Assembly (NCBI RefSeq): GCF_900458815.1 | Contig: NZ_UHDZ01000001.1 | Coordinates: forward strand, 1,426,001 to 1,490,000 | Source of the DNA: Staphylococcus saccharolyticus | GTDB lineage: Bacteria; Bacillota; Bacilli; Staphylococcales; Staphylococcaceae | Reading direction: 5' to 3' | Length of the DNA: 64,000 bases | In this document: positions 50,268 through 60,993 of the stretch, in pieces | Layout: every line of letters begins with the position of its first letter | How positions within the stretch are numbered: the first letter of the stretch is position 1 | Position numbers and translations under genes: made by a program | Notes under the pieces: model-generated | Databases searched by the model: none | What the model saw: only the letters and a program-made list of their open reading frames with translations | What the model was told of the DNA's origin: nothing

Positions 50268-52895
50268 CTACTTTAATTGATTTTGGAGTTCATTGAGTTT
50301 AACAAGTGCTTCTATAGGTGTCATATTTGATACGTTTAAATTTTTAATTTCTAATTCTATCTCATTTTGCTTTTCTTCATTTTCAAATAAATCAAACGCA
50401 GCCTGTTCAAATGATTTATTTGGAGAAATACTCGCATCTTGCTTAGTATAATGATAATTTCCATGTTTATCTTGGTTGTCAACATCACTTTCAACAAGTT
50501 GATTAGGTTTAACTTGATAAGAAGGTTTTTCTTCAAATTCATCAAGAATAACCTGTGCTCTATTGATTACATCATCAGGAAGATCAGCTAATTTAGCAAC
50601 TTGTATACCATAACTATCATCCACTGCACCGTCTTTCACCTTATGTAAGAATATAAGTTCACCTTTGTATTCATTTGCAGCAACGTGTACATTTTTTAAA
50701 CACGGTAACATTTGATCAAGTGTTGTTAATTCATGATAATGTGTTGAAAATAGTGTTTTAGCATGTGACGTTTGCGCAACATATTCAATCATTGCTTGAG
50801 CTAATGCTAATCCATCATAGGTTGAAGTTCCTCTTCCTATTTCATCAAAAATAATTAAACTATTTTCTGTAGCGTACGTTAAAGCTTTTTGCGCTTCTAA
50901 CATTTCAACCATAAATGTGCTTTTTCCTGAAACTAAATCATCAGCTGCACCGATTCTTGTAAAGATTTGATTAAAGATTGGTAAGATAGCTGAATCACAA
51001 GGAACATAAGCTCCCATTTGTGCCATAATGCTGATAATTGCAACTTGTCTCATATAAGTCGATTTACCTGACATATTTGGCCCTGTTATCAAATAAATGA
51101 ATGTATCATTATCTAACCTACAATCATTAGGTACATAATCGTTGTGATCCATTACCCTTTCAACAACTGGATGTCTAGAGTTCTCTAGATCTAATGTTTT
51201 ATCGTCACTAAACGTGGGTTTAACATAATTATATTTTTGAGCAATCTCGGCAAAACTCTGCAAACAATCTAGTTCAGAAATAATTTTCGCTTGCTTTTGT
51301 AATCTTCCAGTATACGTTTTAATGTGCTCTCTTAATTTAACAAATAATTGATATTCTAATTCAATTGCTTTGTCTTCAGCACCTAGTATGATATCTTCTT
51401 TTTCTTTCAATTCATCAGTGATAAAACGTTCTGCATTAGATAACGTTTGTTTACGATTATAACCAAACTCATTAGGATTAAAGCCTTGTAAGTTTGCCCT
51501 TGTAATTTCAATAAAGTACCCAAATACTTTATTAAAACTAATTTTAAGTGACTTTATACCTGTACGTATACGCTCTTTTGCTTGTAGCTCAGCTAACCAT
51601 GTTTTACCATTCTTAGATGCTTCTAAATATTCATCTAATTGCTCATTAAATCCTGTTTTAAAAAGACCACCGTCTCTAACTGAAATTGGAGGTTCTTCTA
51701 TCAAACTTTCTTCTAATATTTCTAAAAGATCATCTAGAGGTTCTAATTCGTTAAATTGTGCTGTCGCCTCAGCGTTAAGCTCATTTAATAAAGCTTTAAT
51801 ATGAGGAATTTCTGAAATAGAATGTTTTAGTTGTATAAGATCTCTTGCATTAACATTTCCATAACTTACTCTTCCAACTAATCTTTCAATATCATAAACC
51901 TGATTCAAATAATTTCGTAGTGTATCTCTTTCTATAAAACGATTGATAAATTCTTCAACAATACTTAATCTATCATTGATGTGCTTCTTATTTATTAACG
52001 GTCGGTCAATCCACTGTTTTAAACGTCTGGCGCCCATAGGGGTTTTGGTTTTATCCATAAGCCATAATAACGTTCCTTTTTTAGATTTTAACCTGATACT
52101 TTCAGTTAATTCTAAATTACGTTTCGCATAATAGTCCATTTTCATAAAGTCGACAGCAGCATACTCAATCACTTCTTCAATATGTGATAAATCTCTTTTT
52201 TGCGTATGATGGACATAGTCTAATAATAATTGAGTGGTTTCAAACATTAATTGGTGATTAATAGTATTAATATCATATTTCATATTTGAAATAGTATCTC
52301 TAATAGTAATTGTTTCAGTTGTCATACTAATTTGTCTTTTCAATTCTTCTGATAATGCTTGATTAACAACAATTTCATTAGGATTAATGGTTGTAATTTC
52401 ATTTAACAACGTTGCTTCGTCTTTGAAGTGAGTGGTTTTAATTTCACCCGTCGACACGTCACAATAACTTAAAGCAAACTCACTGTTCATAATAAAACTA
52501 AGGATGTAATTGTTTTGTTTTTCATCTACTCCACCTTCTTCCATAACTGTACCAGGAGTAACAATTCTAACAACTTCTCTTTTAACCATTCCTTTAGTTT
52601 GTTTAGGGTCTTCCATTTGTTCACAAATAGCAACTTTATAACCATTATTTATTAAAGTTTCAATATAACTATCTGCCGAATGATATGGCACACCACACAT
52701 AGGAATTGGATTTTCTTTTTTTACATCTCTTTTAGTTAAAGTAATTTCAAGTACTCTTGAAGCTTCTTTGGCATCTTCAAAGAACATTTCATAGAAATCT
52801 CCGAGTCTAAAAAATAGCAAACAATCGTCGTACTCAGATTTTATTTTTAAATATTGTTGCATCATTGGTGTTATATTAGACATTTCTATTTTCAC
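50268..52895 (-). CDS. mutS: DNA mismatch repair protein MutS
   Basis: Recognises mismatches and small loops in DNA. The 875-residue protein has the N-terminal mismatch-binding [16 protein letters not shown] (Phe-x-Glu), Walker [29 protein letters not shown], Walker [18 protein letters not shown] and HYHELTTL. It is the first gene of mutS-mutL-glpP. Full length and unbroken despite many A/T runs. Confidence 0.98.
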   Translation of the reverse strand: MKIEMSNITPMMQQYLKIKSEYDDCLLFFRLGDFYEMFFEDAKEASRVLEITLTKRDVKKENPIPMCGVPYHSADSYIETLINNGYKVAICEQMEDPKQTKGMVKREVVRIVTPGTVMEEGGVDEKQNNYILSFIMNSEFALSYCDVSTGEIKTTHFKDEATLLNEITTINPNEIVVNQALSEELKRQISMTTETITIRDTISNMKYDINTINHQLMFETTQLLLDYVHHTQKRDLSHIEEVIEYAAVDFMKMDYYAKRNLELTESIRLKSKKGTLLWLMDKTKTPMGARRLKQWIDRPLINKKHINDRLSIVEEFINRFIERDTLRNYLNQVYDIERLVGRVSYGNVNARDLIQLKHSISEIPHIKALLNELNAEATAQFNELEPLDDLLEILEESLIEEPPISVRDGGLFKTGFNEQLDEYLEASKNGKTWLAELQAKERIRTGIKSLKISFNKVFGYFIEITRANLQGFNPNEFGYNRKQTLSNAERFITDELKEKEDIILGAEDKAIELEYQLFVKLREHIKTYTGRLQKQAKIISELDCLQSFAEIAQKYNYVKPTFSDDKTLDLENSRHPVVERVMDHNDYVPNDCRLDNDTFIYLITGPNMSGKSTYMRQVAIISIMAQMGAYVPCDSAILPIFNQIFTRIGAADDLVSGKSTFMVEMLEAQKALTYATENSLIIFDEIGRGTSTYDGLALAQAMIEYVAQTSHAKTLFSTHYHELTTLDQMLPCLKNVHVAANEYKGELIFLHKVKDGAVDDSYGIQVAKLADLPDDVINRAQVILDEFEEKPSYQVKPNQLVESDVDNQDKHGNYHYTKQDASISPNKSFEQAAFDLFENEEKQNEIELEIKNLNVSNMTPIEALVKLNELQNQLK

Positions 52896-52995
52896 AACCC
52901 TTATTTTATATAACTTTAATTTTTTTAGTAGATCTGCACTTTTAACTCATACATTTTAACATATATCATTACCACACGCTCAATTCAAAAAGTGA

Positions 52996-53080
52996 ACAAA
53001 AAAGTACGCTTAAGAATGAATGATTGAAGAACTTTGCTTAAAATTACAATGAATTCCCCCCTCATTCATAAAGCGTACTT
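52996..53080 (-). terminator. Terminator after thiW
   Basis: Outer stem AAGTACGCTT / AAGCGTACTT with inner GAATGA/TCATTC pairing, then TTTTTTGTTC on the minus strand. Confidence 0.85.
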
Positions 53081-53085
53081 ATAAA

Positions 53086-53577
53086 CTATTTATTTTTAAT
53101 ATATTTATCTATTAAGCCACGTCTTTTCATAATGATAAGAAGTATATAACTTATTAACGCTCCTATAACACTAGAAACAATAAACATTAAAGGCTTAATA
53201 AAGAAATTTTGTAGATCCATAAACCATGCTAATGGAATACACATTAAGCTACCTATAACACCCGTTCCCAGTACCTCTCCTACAGATGCCATAAAGATAT
53301 GTTTCCTATACATATAGAATAAGCTTGACAGAAGCACACCAATCATACTACCAGGAAATGCAAATGCACTACCTGTCCCAAATGAGATTCGTAATATTGA
53401 AGAAATAAATGCCTGAGCTAGTCCATACCACGGTCCAACAAAGACAGCAGAAAGTACATTAATAAAATGTTGAACAGGTGCCGCTTTAATTGGACCTAAA
53501 GGTATCACAACGATACTACTTAATATTACATTAATTGCAATTAAGAACGCGGTAATCGTCCATTTCCTTAATTTCAT
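53086..53577 (-). CDS. thiW: ThiW, substrate-binding (S) component of a thiamine-precursor ECF transporter
   Basis: A 163-residue membrane protein with five to six helices. The N-terminal half, IPLGPIKAAPVQHFINVLSA then VFVGPWYGLAQAFISSILR and SAFAFPGSMIGVLLSSLFY, is characteristic of ThiW, the S component for the thiazole precursor of thiamine. ECF S components work with a shared ATPase/T module encoded elsewhere. It lies 24 bases downstream of ricA; no thiamine riboswitch fits in so short a gap. Confidence 0.85.
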   Translation of the reverse strand: MKLRKWTITAFLIAINVILSSIVVIPLGPIKAAPVQHFINVLSAVFVGPWYGLAQAFISSILRISFGTGSAFAFPGSMIGVLLSSLFYMYRKHIFMASVGEVLGTGVIGSLMCIPLAWFMDLQNFFIKPLMFIVSSVIGALISYILLIIMKRRGLIDKYIKNK

Positions 53578-53601
53578 GACATTTACTCCTCATTAAAAAA
53601 C

Positions 53602-53967
53602 TTATTCATTATAATTTTTACGATGATACTCATTTAATCTATCTTCCATCGTTTTAATCATCATTTGTAATAATTCATTCGCATCGTATTGAACTGCGCG
53701 AAATTCTTCAACAATTGGTAGCTCATTAATTTCTCCCTCTAAATGTTTGATATCATTCTCAGATTGTTGAAATGCAACTTCTTTACCATAATTTTGGAAG
53801 TTAACAGATTGTTTTTGTTGCGCTTTAAGATGATTCATTTTACTTTCAATCATTTTATTTTTATGGATTTGTTGTTCTACCTTTTGATAATCTTTTACAA
53901 CCTCTAACTCACCTATCCGTTGCGCAAGGACATCTGTTTGGTTTAGGATTTGTTTTTTATTATACAT
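53602..53967 (-). CDS. ricA: RicA (YmcA/YlbF family)
   Basis: In Bacillus YmcA (RicA), YlbF and YaaT form an iron-sulfur complex that directs RNase Y to its targets. The 121-residue all-helical protein has the family segments VDVLAQRIGELEVVKDYQKV-like N-terminus and VEEFRAVQYDANELLQMMIKT. It starts one base after miaB. RNase Y itself is in the same window (rny), so the functional partners are genetically near. Confidence 0.85.
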   Translation of the reverse strand: MYNKKQILNQTDVLAQRIGELEVVKDYQKVEQQIHKNKMIESKMNHLKAQQKQSVNFQNYGKEVAFQQSENDIKHLEGEINELPIVEEFRAVQYDANELLQMMIKTMEDRLNEYHRKNYNE

Positions 53968-53968
53968 G

Positions 53969-55513
53969 TTAATTGCTCACCATAGCGTGTTGATGCTCTT
54001 GAACAAATGTTCCGTTGAGAGAATACTGTTTTGCTTCATCTATCTTAACATCTACAAGTTTACCTACCATTTCTTTTGGTCCTTTGAAGTTAACAAGTTT
54101 ATTTTTATCAGTATATCCTGCTAGAACAGTATCATCTTTTTTACTTGTTCCTTCACATAAAACGGTAACAATTTGTCCTTCATACTGACTCATAGCTTGT
54201 TGTGAATACTCACCAACTTTTTTGTTTAAGCGTTGTAAGCGAGCTTTTTTCACTTCTAATGGCACATTGTCTTTCATTTTAGCTGCAGGAGTACCATCTC
54301 TTTGTGAATATAAGTAAGTATAAGCATGTTCAAATTGAACTTCATCGTAAAGCGTAAGTGTTTCTTCGAATTGTTCTTCAGTTTCATTTGGGTACCCAAC
54401 AATAATATCAGTTGTTAGTGCAATATTAGGAATCGCTGTTTTGATTCTTGAAACTAAATCAAGATAATTCTCTCTCGTGTATTTACGTCCCATAATTTTT
54501 AATACTGCATTATTACCTGATTGAACTGGTAAATGAATATATGGAACAATATTTCCACCTTTAGCTATTACTTTAATCATGCGATTTGTGAAATCCCATG
54601 GATGACTTGTAGTAAAACGGACTCTAGGTATATCGATATTAGAAATATCTTGCAACAAATCGCCTAGTTCATAATCTAGTCCAGCAATGTCTTTACCATA
54701 AGAATTTACGTTTTGACCTAGCAATGTAATCTCTTGATATCCTTCTCTTGCTAGTTCTTTTACTTCATTAATGATATCTTCTGGGCGACGACTACGTTCT
54801 TTACCTCTGGTAAATGGAACAATACAATAAGTACAAAACTTATCGCAACCATACATGATGTTAACCCAAGCTTTAATATTACCTTCACGTACTTTTGGTA
54901 GATTTTCTATGACATTGCCTTCTTTAGACCAAACTTCAACTACCATTGCTTTAGATAAATATGCTTCTTCTAATATTTCTGGTAAATGATAGATGTTATG
55001 TGTACCGAAAATCATGTCAACATTTTGGTAAGACTTTAAAATTTTATTTACAACTGATTCTTCTTGAGACATGCAGCCACATACCCCAATAAGGCAATCT
55101 GGACGTTCTTTTTTTAGATGTTTTAAGTTTCCTATTTCGCTAAAGACTTTATTTTCAGCATTTTCTCTAATCGCACACGTATTAATTAAAATAACATCTG
55201 CGTCATTAATTTCAGTTGTCGCACTATAACCTAAGGCTTTTAATATCCCCGCCATAACTTCAGTATCATGTGCATTCATTTGGCAACCATATGTTTTAAT
55301 TAAGAAAGTGCGCCCGTTACCCATGCCTCTATATTTTTCATCAATATGAAAATCTCTATTATATTGAACTTCTTGTTTGCCTCGTTTTTTAGCTTCTTTC
55401 AAACTAGGTCGTTGATAAACTTGTTCAAAGTATTGACTATAATTTTTTTCAGCTTTACGATCTCGTTCAACTAAAATATTTATCGTTCCAGCTTTTCTTT
55501 GTTCTTCATTCAC
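53969..55513 (-). CDS. miaB: tRNA methylthiotransferase MiaB
   Basis: A radical-SAM enzyme that adds the 2-methylthio group to i6A37 of tRNAs; MiaA (also here) makes its substrate. The 514-residue protein has an N-terminal UPF0004 domain with [15 protein letters not shown] (Cys for a second cluster), [26 protein letters not shown], the radical-SAM CxxxCxxC in [16 protein letters not shown], and a C-terminal TRAM domain. The N-terminus is extended by about 70 residues relative to E. coli, as in other Firmicutes. Confidence 0.97.
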   Translation of the reverse strand: MNEEQRKAGTINILVERDRKAEKNYSQYFEQVYQRPSLKEAKKRGKQEVQYNRDFHIDEKYRGMGNGRTFLIKTYGCQMNAHDTEVMAGILKALGYSATTEINDADVILINTCAIRENAENKVFSEIGNLKHLKKERPDCLIGVCGCMSQEESVVNKILKSYQNVDMIFGTHNIYHLPEILEEAYLSKAMVVEVWSKEGNVIENLPKVREGNIKAWVNIMYGCDKFCTYCIVPFTRGKERSRRPEDIINEVKELAREGYQEITLLGQNVNSYGKDIAGLDYELGDLLQDISNIDIPRVRFTTSHPWDFTNRMIKVIAKGGNIVPYIHLPVQSGNNAVLKIMGRKYTRENYLDLVSRIKTAIPNIALTTDIIVGYPNETEEQFEETLTLYDEVQFEHAYTYLYSQRDGTPAAKMKDNVPLEVKKARLQRLNKKVGEYSQQAMSQYEGQIVTVLCEGTSKKDDTVLAGYTDKNKLVNFKGPKEMVGKLVDVKIDEAKQYSLNGTFVQEHQHAMVSN

Positions 55514-55679
55514 TTTGAAAAATCCTTTCTATAAGCCCATGATCATTAATTATATTAAATTTAAAGTTAAAGTGCAAAACGTCTCTGAATCATTTCTTTC
55601 TATCATTTTGTGAAAATAAAGGTAGACAACTTTCATTTAGTAAAAAAGAAGCTTTATGATTTATCAAAATTAGTTTACC
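55514..55679. other. Short AT-rich spacer
   Basis: Spacer upstream of miaB; the miaB promoter is expected here, but no clear motif or gene is seen. Confidence 0.4.
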
Positions 55680-55721
55680 AAAAAATTAAAAACAGTCTCA
55701 TGTGGTCTACACAAGACTGTT
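55680..55721 (-). terminator. Terminator after the thiamine-binding-like protein gene
   Basis: Stem AACAGTCT-TGTG / CACA-TGAGACTGTT followed on the minus strand by TTTAATTTTTTGG. Confidence 0.85.
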
Positions 55722-55760
55722 CATGTTCGTAATTTACTACAACTTTTAAAACGTTTACTG

Positions 55761-56051
55761 TTAATCATATTTGGCGGTAAACGTTTCGATTTCTATACCT
55801 TCTGGAACATGATAAAACTTCACTTGGCTAATAACACTAGGACATTCTAATTCAACCATACGTTCATTTAATTTTTGAATTAATATTAAACATTCGCTCA
55901 TATTTCCTTGAATAGTAGTTTCTAACGGTCCTACACGATAACGCATACCTGATTGATCAATTATTTTAATAGCTTCATCTACATAAGGGATGATATCTTC
56001 ATTACGAGGTGTCTTAGGTATGATTTGTACACTCATCAATGTATCTTGCAT
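55761..56051 (-). CDS. Thiamine-binding-domain protein (MTH1187/YkoF type)
   Basis: A 96-residue ferredoxin-fold protein: MSVQIIPKTPRNEDIIPYVD, then EAIKIIDQSGMRYRVGPLET, TTIQGNMSECLILIQKLNER. This DUF77/MTH1187 family is related to the thiamine-binding YkoF domain; small-molecule binding is inferred. The ATG at 56049-56051 is chosen because GGAG precedes it by eight bases; the upstream in-frame ATG at 56069 has no ribosome-binding site. Confidence 0.85.
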   Translation of the reverse strand: MQDTLMSVQIIPKTPRNEDIIPYVDEAIKIIDQSGMRYRVGPLETTIQGNMSECLILIQKLNERMVELECPSVISQVKFYHVPEGIEIETFTAKYD

Positions 56052-56126
56052 CTTTTTCACTCCATTCATACTAGCAATTTCTTAATGTAATTTTAACACG
56101 TTCCATAATTTATGAAATGCTTGTAA

Positions 56127-56744
56127 TTAAGCTCGTTCAATTGCTTTAATAATTGCTTCAGAAAAATCATACATCAGGTGCCCCCAATTGTCTTTATTTT
56201 CTCTACTTTTACGTGAGCTATCATTATTGTTAAAAAGCTCTTTTCGTAATTGAGAAGTCAACTCGAGCTGTACACCACCATCTTGTTTAGTATGATTGAT
56301 AATATTATTATCTTGAGTTCCGGATATAGAAAATGGTGCCCCTTGTACATCCACACCAATATCCTTTAAAGATTCACTAATTAATTCAATAAGTCGATGA
56401 TCGTTTCCACCAATGTAAACAGCACTATTATCACCTGTGCACCCATGAATTGCAATCGCTCTTTCACTATTTCTAACAATATTGAGCGCATCTTTATCAT
56501 CATAATGTATTGATGTAACATGTAATTCATTATTGCCTTTACTTCGAATTCCTTTAAAAGAGAAGTAATTATACTTGCCTTGTTCAGCAATGGTTTGTGC
56601 TAACTCTGTTGTGGCTGGTTCTATTCCACCACCGTGGATAGCTAAAATAGTTACATGGCTATTTTGATTTGTGGTTTCAATTTCCCAATCTTCATGTTCA
56701 ACAGTTTTGGATTCTAATTCTGTCATTGATTTAAATTTATCCAT
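56127..56744 (-). CDS. Poly-gamma-glutamate hydrolase-family protein (DUF867/YjqB-like)
   Basis: A 205-residue soluble zinc-hydrolase-like protein. VTILAIHGGGIEPATTELAQ carries the His/Glu metal site and SERAIAIHGCTGDNSAVYIGG a second His; these are motifs of the DUF867 family that includes phage gamma-PGA hydrolases (PghP) and Bacillus YjqB. Gamma-PGA is a surface polymer of some coagulase-negative staphylococci. The protein has no signal peptide, so an extracellular role is uncertain. Start chosen at 56744 by the GGAGGG site. Confidence 0.8.
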   Translation of the reverse strand: MDKFKSMTELESKTVEHEDWEIETTNQNSHVTILAIHGGGIEPATTELAQTIAEQGKYNYFSFKGIRSKGNNELHVTSIHYDDKDALNIVRNSERAIAIHGCTGDNSAVYIGGNDHRLIELISESLKDIGVDVQGAPFSISGTQDNNIINHTKQDGGVQLELTSQLRKELFNNNDSSRKSRENKDNWGHLMYDFSEAIIKAIERA

Positions 56745-56845
56745 AATAACCCTCCACTCCATTCTATTCATTTCATATCTTCCCTGAATTAATTTAAAAT
56801 ATTTTTACAAAATCTACATAATTTTAATAATGGATCAAAGTTTTA

Positions 56846-56904
56846 AAAAATATAAAAACTCTCTCTAAAGTGAGCATATTTTCTGTGTCATCTTTAAAGA
56901 GAGT
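56846..56904 (-). terminator. Terminator after korB
   Basis: Stem ACTCTCTTTAAAG / CTTTAGAGAGAGT (one mismatch, 21-base loop), then TTTTATATTTTTT on the minus strand. Confidence 0.85.
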
Positions 56905-56933
56905 ATCATTAGCTTAACAACGAATATAGCTTC

Positions 56934-57800
56934 TTAAATAAACTGAGCTGTTAAATCGTTAAATGTTTCTTTTGAAATATGAATATCTTTTTTAGCAAGT
57001 GCGTCTTCTTCAAGTTCTGCAATTTGTGATTCATATGAAGGTGTTGTTGTATCTTGATATACAATACCTTTAACAAGTGATTCATAATCTAAAATTGTTC
57101 TCATTGCTTGTTGTTTGTTAGAAGTATCATAATTTTCAATATCATCAATGCTAGTTAAATGTTCTTTAAACCAATCGTACGTATTTACTTTATTATACGT
57201 TACACATGGTGAAAAAACGTTTATAAACGAAAAGCCATCGTGGTGTATTGCATCTTCAATTAACTTTGTTAATGCTTTAATGTCACTCGAAAATCCTTGT
57301 GCTACAAATGTCGCGCCTGATGATAATGCCAATTCTAACGGTGCGACGTTCTTTTCAATATTACCTTTAGGAGTAGATTTAGTGACAAAACCTTTTGCTG
57401 AAGATGGAGATGTTTGGCCTTTTGTTAAACCATAGATTTGATTATCCATAACAATATAAGTCATATTCATATTACGTCTTAATGCATGAATTGTATGCCC
57501 CATACCAATTGCATAACCATCGCCATCTCCCCCAGAAGCTATAACTGTTAAATCTTTATTAGCCATTTTTACACCTTGAGCTAATGGTAATGCACGTCCA
57601 TGAATCGCATGAACACCGTATGAATTTATATATCCAGACAATCTTCCAGAACAGCCTATACCTGTGATAATAGCAACGTCTTCAGGTTCCAAACCAACAT
57701 TGGCTGCTGCCTTTTGTATAGCGGATTGCACAGAGAAATCTCCACAACCTGGGCACCAGTTTGGCTTCACATTATTTCTAAAGTCTTTAAATGTAGCCAA
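56934..57800 (-). CDS. korB: 2-oxoacid:ferredoxin oxidoreductase, beta subunit
   Basis: The thiamine-diphosphate subunit of a 2-oxoglutarate (or other 2-oxoacid):ferredoxin oxidoreductase. The 288-residue protein starts WCPGCGDFSVQSAIQKAA (cluster-ligand cysteines), has GIGCSGRLSGYINSYGVHAIHGRALP, and the ThDP motif GGDGDGYAIGMGHTIHALRR. Its start immediately follows the korA stop, so it is cotranscribed with korA. Confidence 0.93.
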   Translation of the reverse strand: MATFKDFRNNVKPNWCPGCGDFSVQSAIQKAAANVGLEPEDVAIITGIGCSGRLSGYINSYGVHAIHGRALPLAQGVKMANKDLTVIASGGDGDGYAIGMGHTIHALRRNMNMTYIVMDNQIYGLTKGQTSPSSAKGFVTKSTPKGNIEKNVAPLELALSSGATFVAQGFSSDIKALTKLIEDAIHHDGFSFINVFSPCVTYNKVNTYDWFKEHLTSIDDIENYDTSNKQQAMRTILDYESLVKGIVYQDTTTPSYESQIAELEEDALAKKDIHISKETFNDLTAQFI

Positions 57801-59561
57801 TTAAACCAACTCCTTCATTTCTTTCACTATTTCTAACCCTTTATCTTCAATTTCATGTGGTAAGAACGGTTTACCATCATATTTAGTTTGAGTCACTAAT
57901 TTATCTTGTAATTGCGTATTCATTTTTATGATATTAGCTAATTGACCATGATAATTATGTTCAGCAATTATAACTTTTGATGCTTTATCTATAGTTTGTT
58001 GCATCACATCTGTAGGAAACGGATGTAATTGACGGATTTGTATTGTATTAACTTTAATACCTTGTTGTTCTAATCTATGAGCGCCTTCGTTTATAGCACC
58101 TTTAGTAGAAATAAATCCAATAAATAATAAATCTGCATTATCATAAGATTCATTTACTATAACTGGTTGATTAATAATTAAATTTTCGGTTTTACGCATT
58201 CGCTTTTCCATTTGAACCTGTCTATTAGTTGGTGTTTCACTAGGCTTTCCTTCCTCATTATGCTCAACACCAGTAACATGATGAATACCACCTTTAACAC
58301 CAGGAATTGGTCGAGGAGAGATACCACTGCCAGTTAAAGCATATCTTTTGAAATAACTTTTTTCATCTTCACCACGTTCTATATCAGATTGGAGTAGTTC
58401 TCCACGTCTAATTTCAATTTTATCGTAATCAAGCGCTTTTACAGTTTGTTTGCCCAATGATAATTGTAAATCACTTAACACTATTACAGGGCATTGATAC
58501 TCTTCAGCTAAATTAAACGCTTCAATAGTGAGATAGAAAGCATCTTCAGCATCAGTAGGTGCTACTACAATCTTAGGTATGTCACCATGTGTACCGTAAA
58601 TCATTTGCATTAAGTCAGATTGTTCTTGTTTAGTTGGTAAACCTGTAGATGGACCACCACGCTGTGTATTAATAACTACAAAAGGTGTTTCAGTCATTCC
58701 AGATAAACCAATGGATTCCATCATTAATGAGAGACCCGGTCCAGCACTTGCAGTAAAACCTCTTACTCCAGCATAATTAGATCCTATTGCCATAGTTGCT
58801 GCAGCGATTTCATCTTCAGTTTGAACAACTGTACCACCTATTTTAGGAAGATTCGCAATCATGTATTCCATAATTTCAGACGCAGGGGTAATTGGATAAG
58901 CAGACATAAATCTTGATCCCGCGGCTATTGCTCCTAAACCAATGGCATCATTACCAATCATATATAAATGTGGATTTTCATCTGTAGCTTCTAATGTGAA
59001 ATCTCCTTCAATAGACTCCAGATAATCTTGCATTAAATGATAACCTTCATTTAATGCTCTGATGTTCATTTTTACAACTTTGTCCCCTTTTTTGGCAAAT
59101 ATATTCGTAACTAAAGATTCAAATGTAGATGTATCTAATTTCATCAGTGCTGACGTCGCTCCAATAGCAACCATGTTCTTCATTAAAGCTGTGCCTAATT
59201 CCTTAGCTGTAGCAGTAAATGGTAAATCAATAAGTTGCGTTTTACAATTTTCAGGTTTAGCAGGCTTAGCCTTAGAATCTGCAATAATAATACTATCTTC
59301 TCTCATCTCATGATGATTAAGTTCAATTGTTTCTTGATCAAAAGCAATTAAAATATCTAAATCATCACTTATTGCATGTACAGGTGAAGTGGATACTCTA
59401 ATTTTATTATTTGTATGTCCACCTTTAATACGACTAGAAAAATGTCTATAGCCATATAAAAAGTATCCTTTTCTATTCATTGCAGTAGCAAAAATCTCAC
59501 CTGTAGATTCGATACCTTCACCTTGTTGGCCGCCCACTTTCCATGATATTTGTGGCTTCAT
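57801..59561 (-). CDS. korA: 2-oxoacid:ferredoxin oxidoreductase, fused gamma-alpha subunit
   Basis: The 586-residue partner of KorB: an N-terminal gamma domain (WKVGGQQGEGIESTGEIFAT, then HFSSRIKGGHTNNKIRVS) joined to an alpha domain (GNDAIGLGAIAAGSRFMSAY, YPITPASEIMEY, TEDEIAAATMAIGSNYAGVR, TASAGPGLSLMMESIGLSGM). Together they oxidise a 2-oxoacid with CoA and reduce ferredoxin. The exact substrate is not read from the sequence. Confidence 0.93.
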   Translation of the reverse strand: MKPQISWKVGGQQGEGIESTGEIFATAMNRKGYFLYGYRHFSSRIKGGHTNNKIRVSTSPVHAISDDLDILIAFDQETIELNHHEMREDSIIIADSKAKPAKPENCKTQLIDLPFTATAKELGTALMKNMVAIGATSALMKLDTSTFESLVTNIFAKKGDKVVKMNIRALNEGYHLMQDYLESIEGDFTLEATDENPHLYMIGNDAIGLGAIAAGSRFMSAYPITPASEIMEYMIANLPKIGGTVVQTEDEIAAATMAIGSNYAGVRGFTASAGPGLSLMMESIGLSGMTETPFVVINTQRGGPSTGLPTKQEQSDLMQMIYGTHGDIPKIVVAPTDAEDAFYLTIEAFNLAEEYQCPVIVLSDLQLSLGKQTVKALDYDKIEIRRGELLQSDIERGEDEKSYFKRYALTGSGISPRPIPGVKGGIHHVTGVEHNEEGKPSETPTNRQVQMEKRMRKTENLIINQPVIVNESYDNADLLFIGFISTKGAINEGAHRLEQQGIKVNTIQIRQLHPFPTDVMQQTIDKASKVIIAEHNYHGQLANIIKMNTQLQDKLVTQTKYDGKPFLPHEIEDKGLEIVKEMKELV

Positions 59562-59695
59562 ATCACACGCCTCCTGTGGAAATAATTCATATTATATAAT
59601 AACAAAATAAACCACCGATTTACTATGTAAACAGCGGTACTATACTAAATTCATACTAATGGACGATAGCTTATAAACCTTTTATTAAGAAGGGT

Positions 59696-60490
59696 TTACC
59701 CTTTAAAAGGGTGATCATCATTAATTAATATTCTCTCGATTTGATTGGCTTGTCCTTCTTTGTTCAAATCAATAATGACGCCCGACAATACACCACGACC
59801 TTTATCTGGTACAACATGTCTTTGTGGTAAGCTTGTAATAAATCTATGAATAACCTCATCTCTATTGATACCTAAAATACCGTCATAATAGCCTGTCATA
59901 CCTACGTCAGTGATATAAGCTGTCCCATTTGATAATAAACGATGATCTGACGTTTGGATATGAGTATGAGTACCTACAACTGCACTCACTCTCCCATCCA
60001 AGTACCATCCCATAGCGTTCTTTTCAGAAGTAGTCTCTGCATGAAAATCTACAAAAATGAATGGCGTAACCTTTTGAGCTTCTTCAATAAGTTGATCTGC
60101 CTTTTTAAATGGATCATCAATATCTTGCATAAATGAGCGCCCTTGTAAATTTATGATTGCTAATTTAATATCATTAATCTGAATAATGCGCATTCCTACG
60201 CCTGGTGCTTCATCAGGAAAGTTAGCTGGCCGCACCATACGATGAGCATTATCAATAAAATCATATATTTCTCTTTGACCATAAGTATGATTACCCATAG
60301 TCATAAAATCTACGCCTTCTCTTAATAATTGTTTATAAATTTTTTCAGTTAAACCTTTACCATGAGCTGCATTTTCTGCATTTACAATCGACACAGTTGG
60401 GTGATAACTTTGTTTTATTTTAGGCAAGTATGTAGTAATCATATTTCTACCTATTTTTCCTACGATGTCACCGATAAACAATATTCTCAT
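59696..60490 (-). CDS. ymdB: YmdB-type metallophosphoesterase
   Basis: A cyclic-nucleotide phosphodiesterase-like regulator; in Bacillus YmdB hydrolyses cAMP in vitro and affects biofilm and motility choices. The 264-residue protein shows all metal motifs: FIGDIVGKIGR, VNAENAAHGKG, TMGNHTYGQREIYDFI, VDFHAETTSEKNAMG and VGTHTHIQTSDHRLL. It lies downstream of rny as in Bacillus (rny-ymdB). Confidence 0.95.
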   Translation of the reverse strand: MRILFIGDIVGKIGRNMITTYLPKIKQSYHPTVSIVNAENAAHGKGLTEKIYKQLLREGVDFMTMGNHTYGQREIYDFIDNAHRMVRPANFPDEAPGVGMRIIQINDIKLAIINLQGRSFMQDIDDPFKKADQLIEEAQKVTPFIFVDFHAETTSEKNAMGWYLDGRVSAVVGTHTHIQTSDHRLLSNGTAYITDVGMTGYYDGILGINRDEVIHRFITSLPQRHVVPDKGRGVLSGVIIDLNKEGQANQIERILINDDHPFKG

Positions 60491-60652
60491 AAAACGTTCA
60501 TCCTCTCATAAGGTAAGTTTAATAGATAAGTAACTATAATTAAAGTATCAATATCAAATTAATTATTCTGAAAATTAAAAGACTTTACTTTTTTGTATTT
60601 ATGTATTGTGTTAGTATTAAGTTAATAAAAATTTAGGAGTTGTTAATCATAC

Positions 60653-60868
60653 ATGTCTATCAATATTGATCCAGAAAAATTTGCTGAATTAGTCGTCAAT
60701 TCAAATCCAGCTAAATCTGATGAAGCAGAAGACATCGCCAAAGAAAGCCTAACATTATATATTTACGCTTATCGCCTAGCAGAAAAATATGCTAATATAG
60801 CCACTAACTGTTATGACACTGCTGAAGTACTTAAAGAAATAAATGATGTAGATCTACAATTAAAATAA
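60653..60868 (+). CDS. Small acidic staphylococcal protein, function unknown
   Basis: A 71-residue soluble, mainly helical protein starting MSINIDPEKFAELVVNSNPA. It has a good ribosome-binding site (TAGGAG) and its own terminator. It resembles no family I recognise; the same small gene occurs between ymdB and rny in other staphylococci (recall). The plus-strand orientation differs from its neighbours, so it has its own promoter. Confidence 0.8.
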   Translation: MSINIDPEKFAELVVNSNPAKSDEAEDIAKESLTLYIYAYRLAEKYANIATNCYDTAEVLKEINDVDLQLK

Positions 60869-60881
60869 TTGCAATCCTTTA

Positions 60882-60917
60882 CAAACCTGTACATATAATA
60901 TGTTCAGGTTTATTTTT
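60882..60917 (+). terminator. Terminator after the 71-residue protein gene
   Basis: Stem AAACCTG-ACATA / TATGT-CAGGTTT (60882-60893 and 60899-60911), then ATTTTTATG. Confidence 0.85.
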
Positions 60918-60954
60918 ATGCGGTCATATATTAAAAAGTTCCACAAAATATTAA

Positions 60955-60987
60955 GAGCCACTAACCAGGTTACATGGTTCGTGGCTA
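60955..60987 (-). terminator. Hairpin after rny
   Basis: Stem AGCCACGAACC / GGTTAGTGGCT (one mismatch) followed on the minus strand by CTTAATATTTTG; a weak T-run. Confidence 0.6.
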
Positions 60988-60993
60988 TATAAA

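Noticed and set aside
53578..53601. Thiamine riboswitch before thiW
   Set aside because: The gap to ricA is 24 bases, too short for the element.
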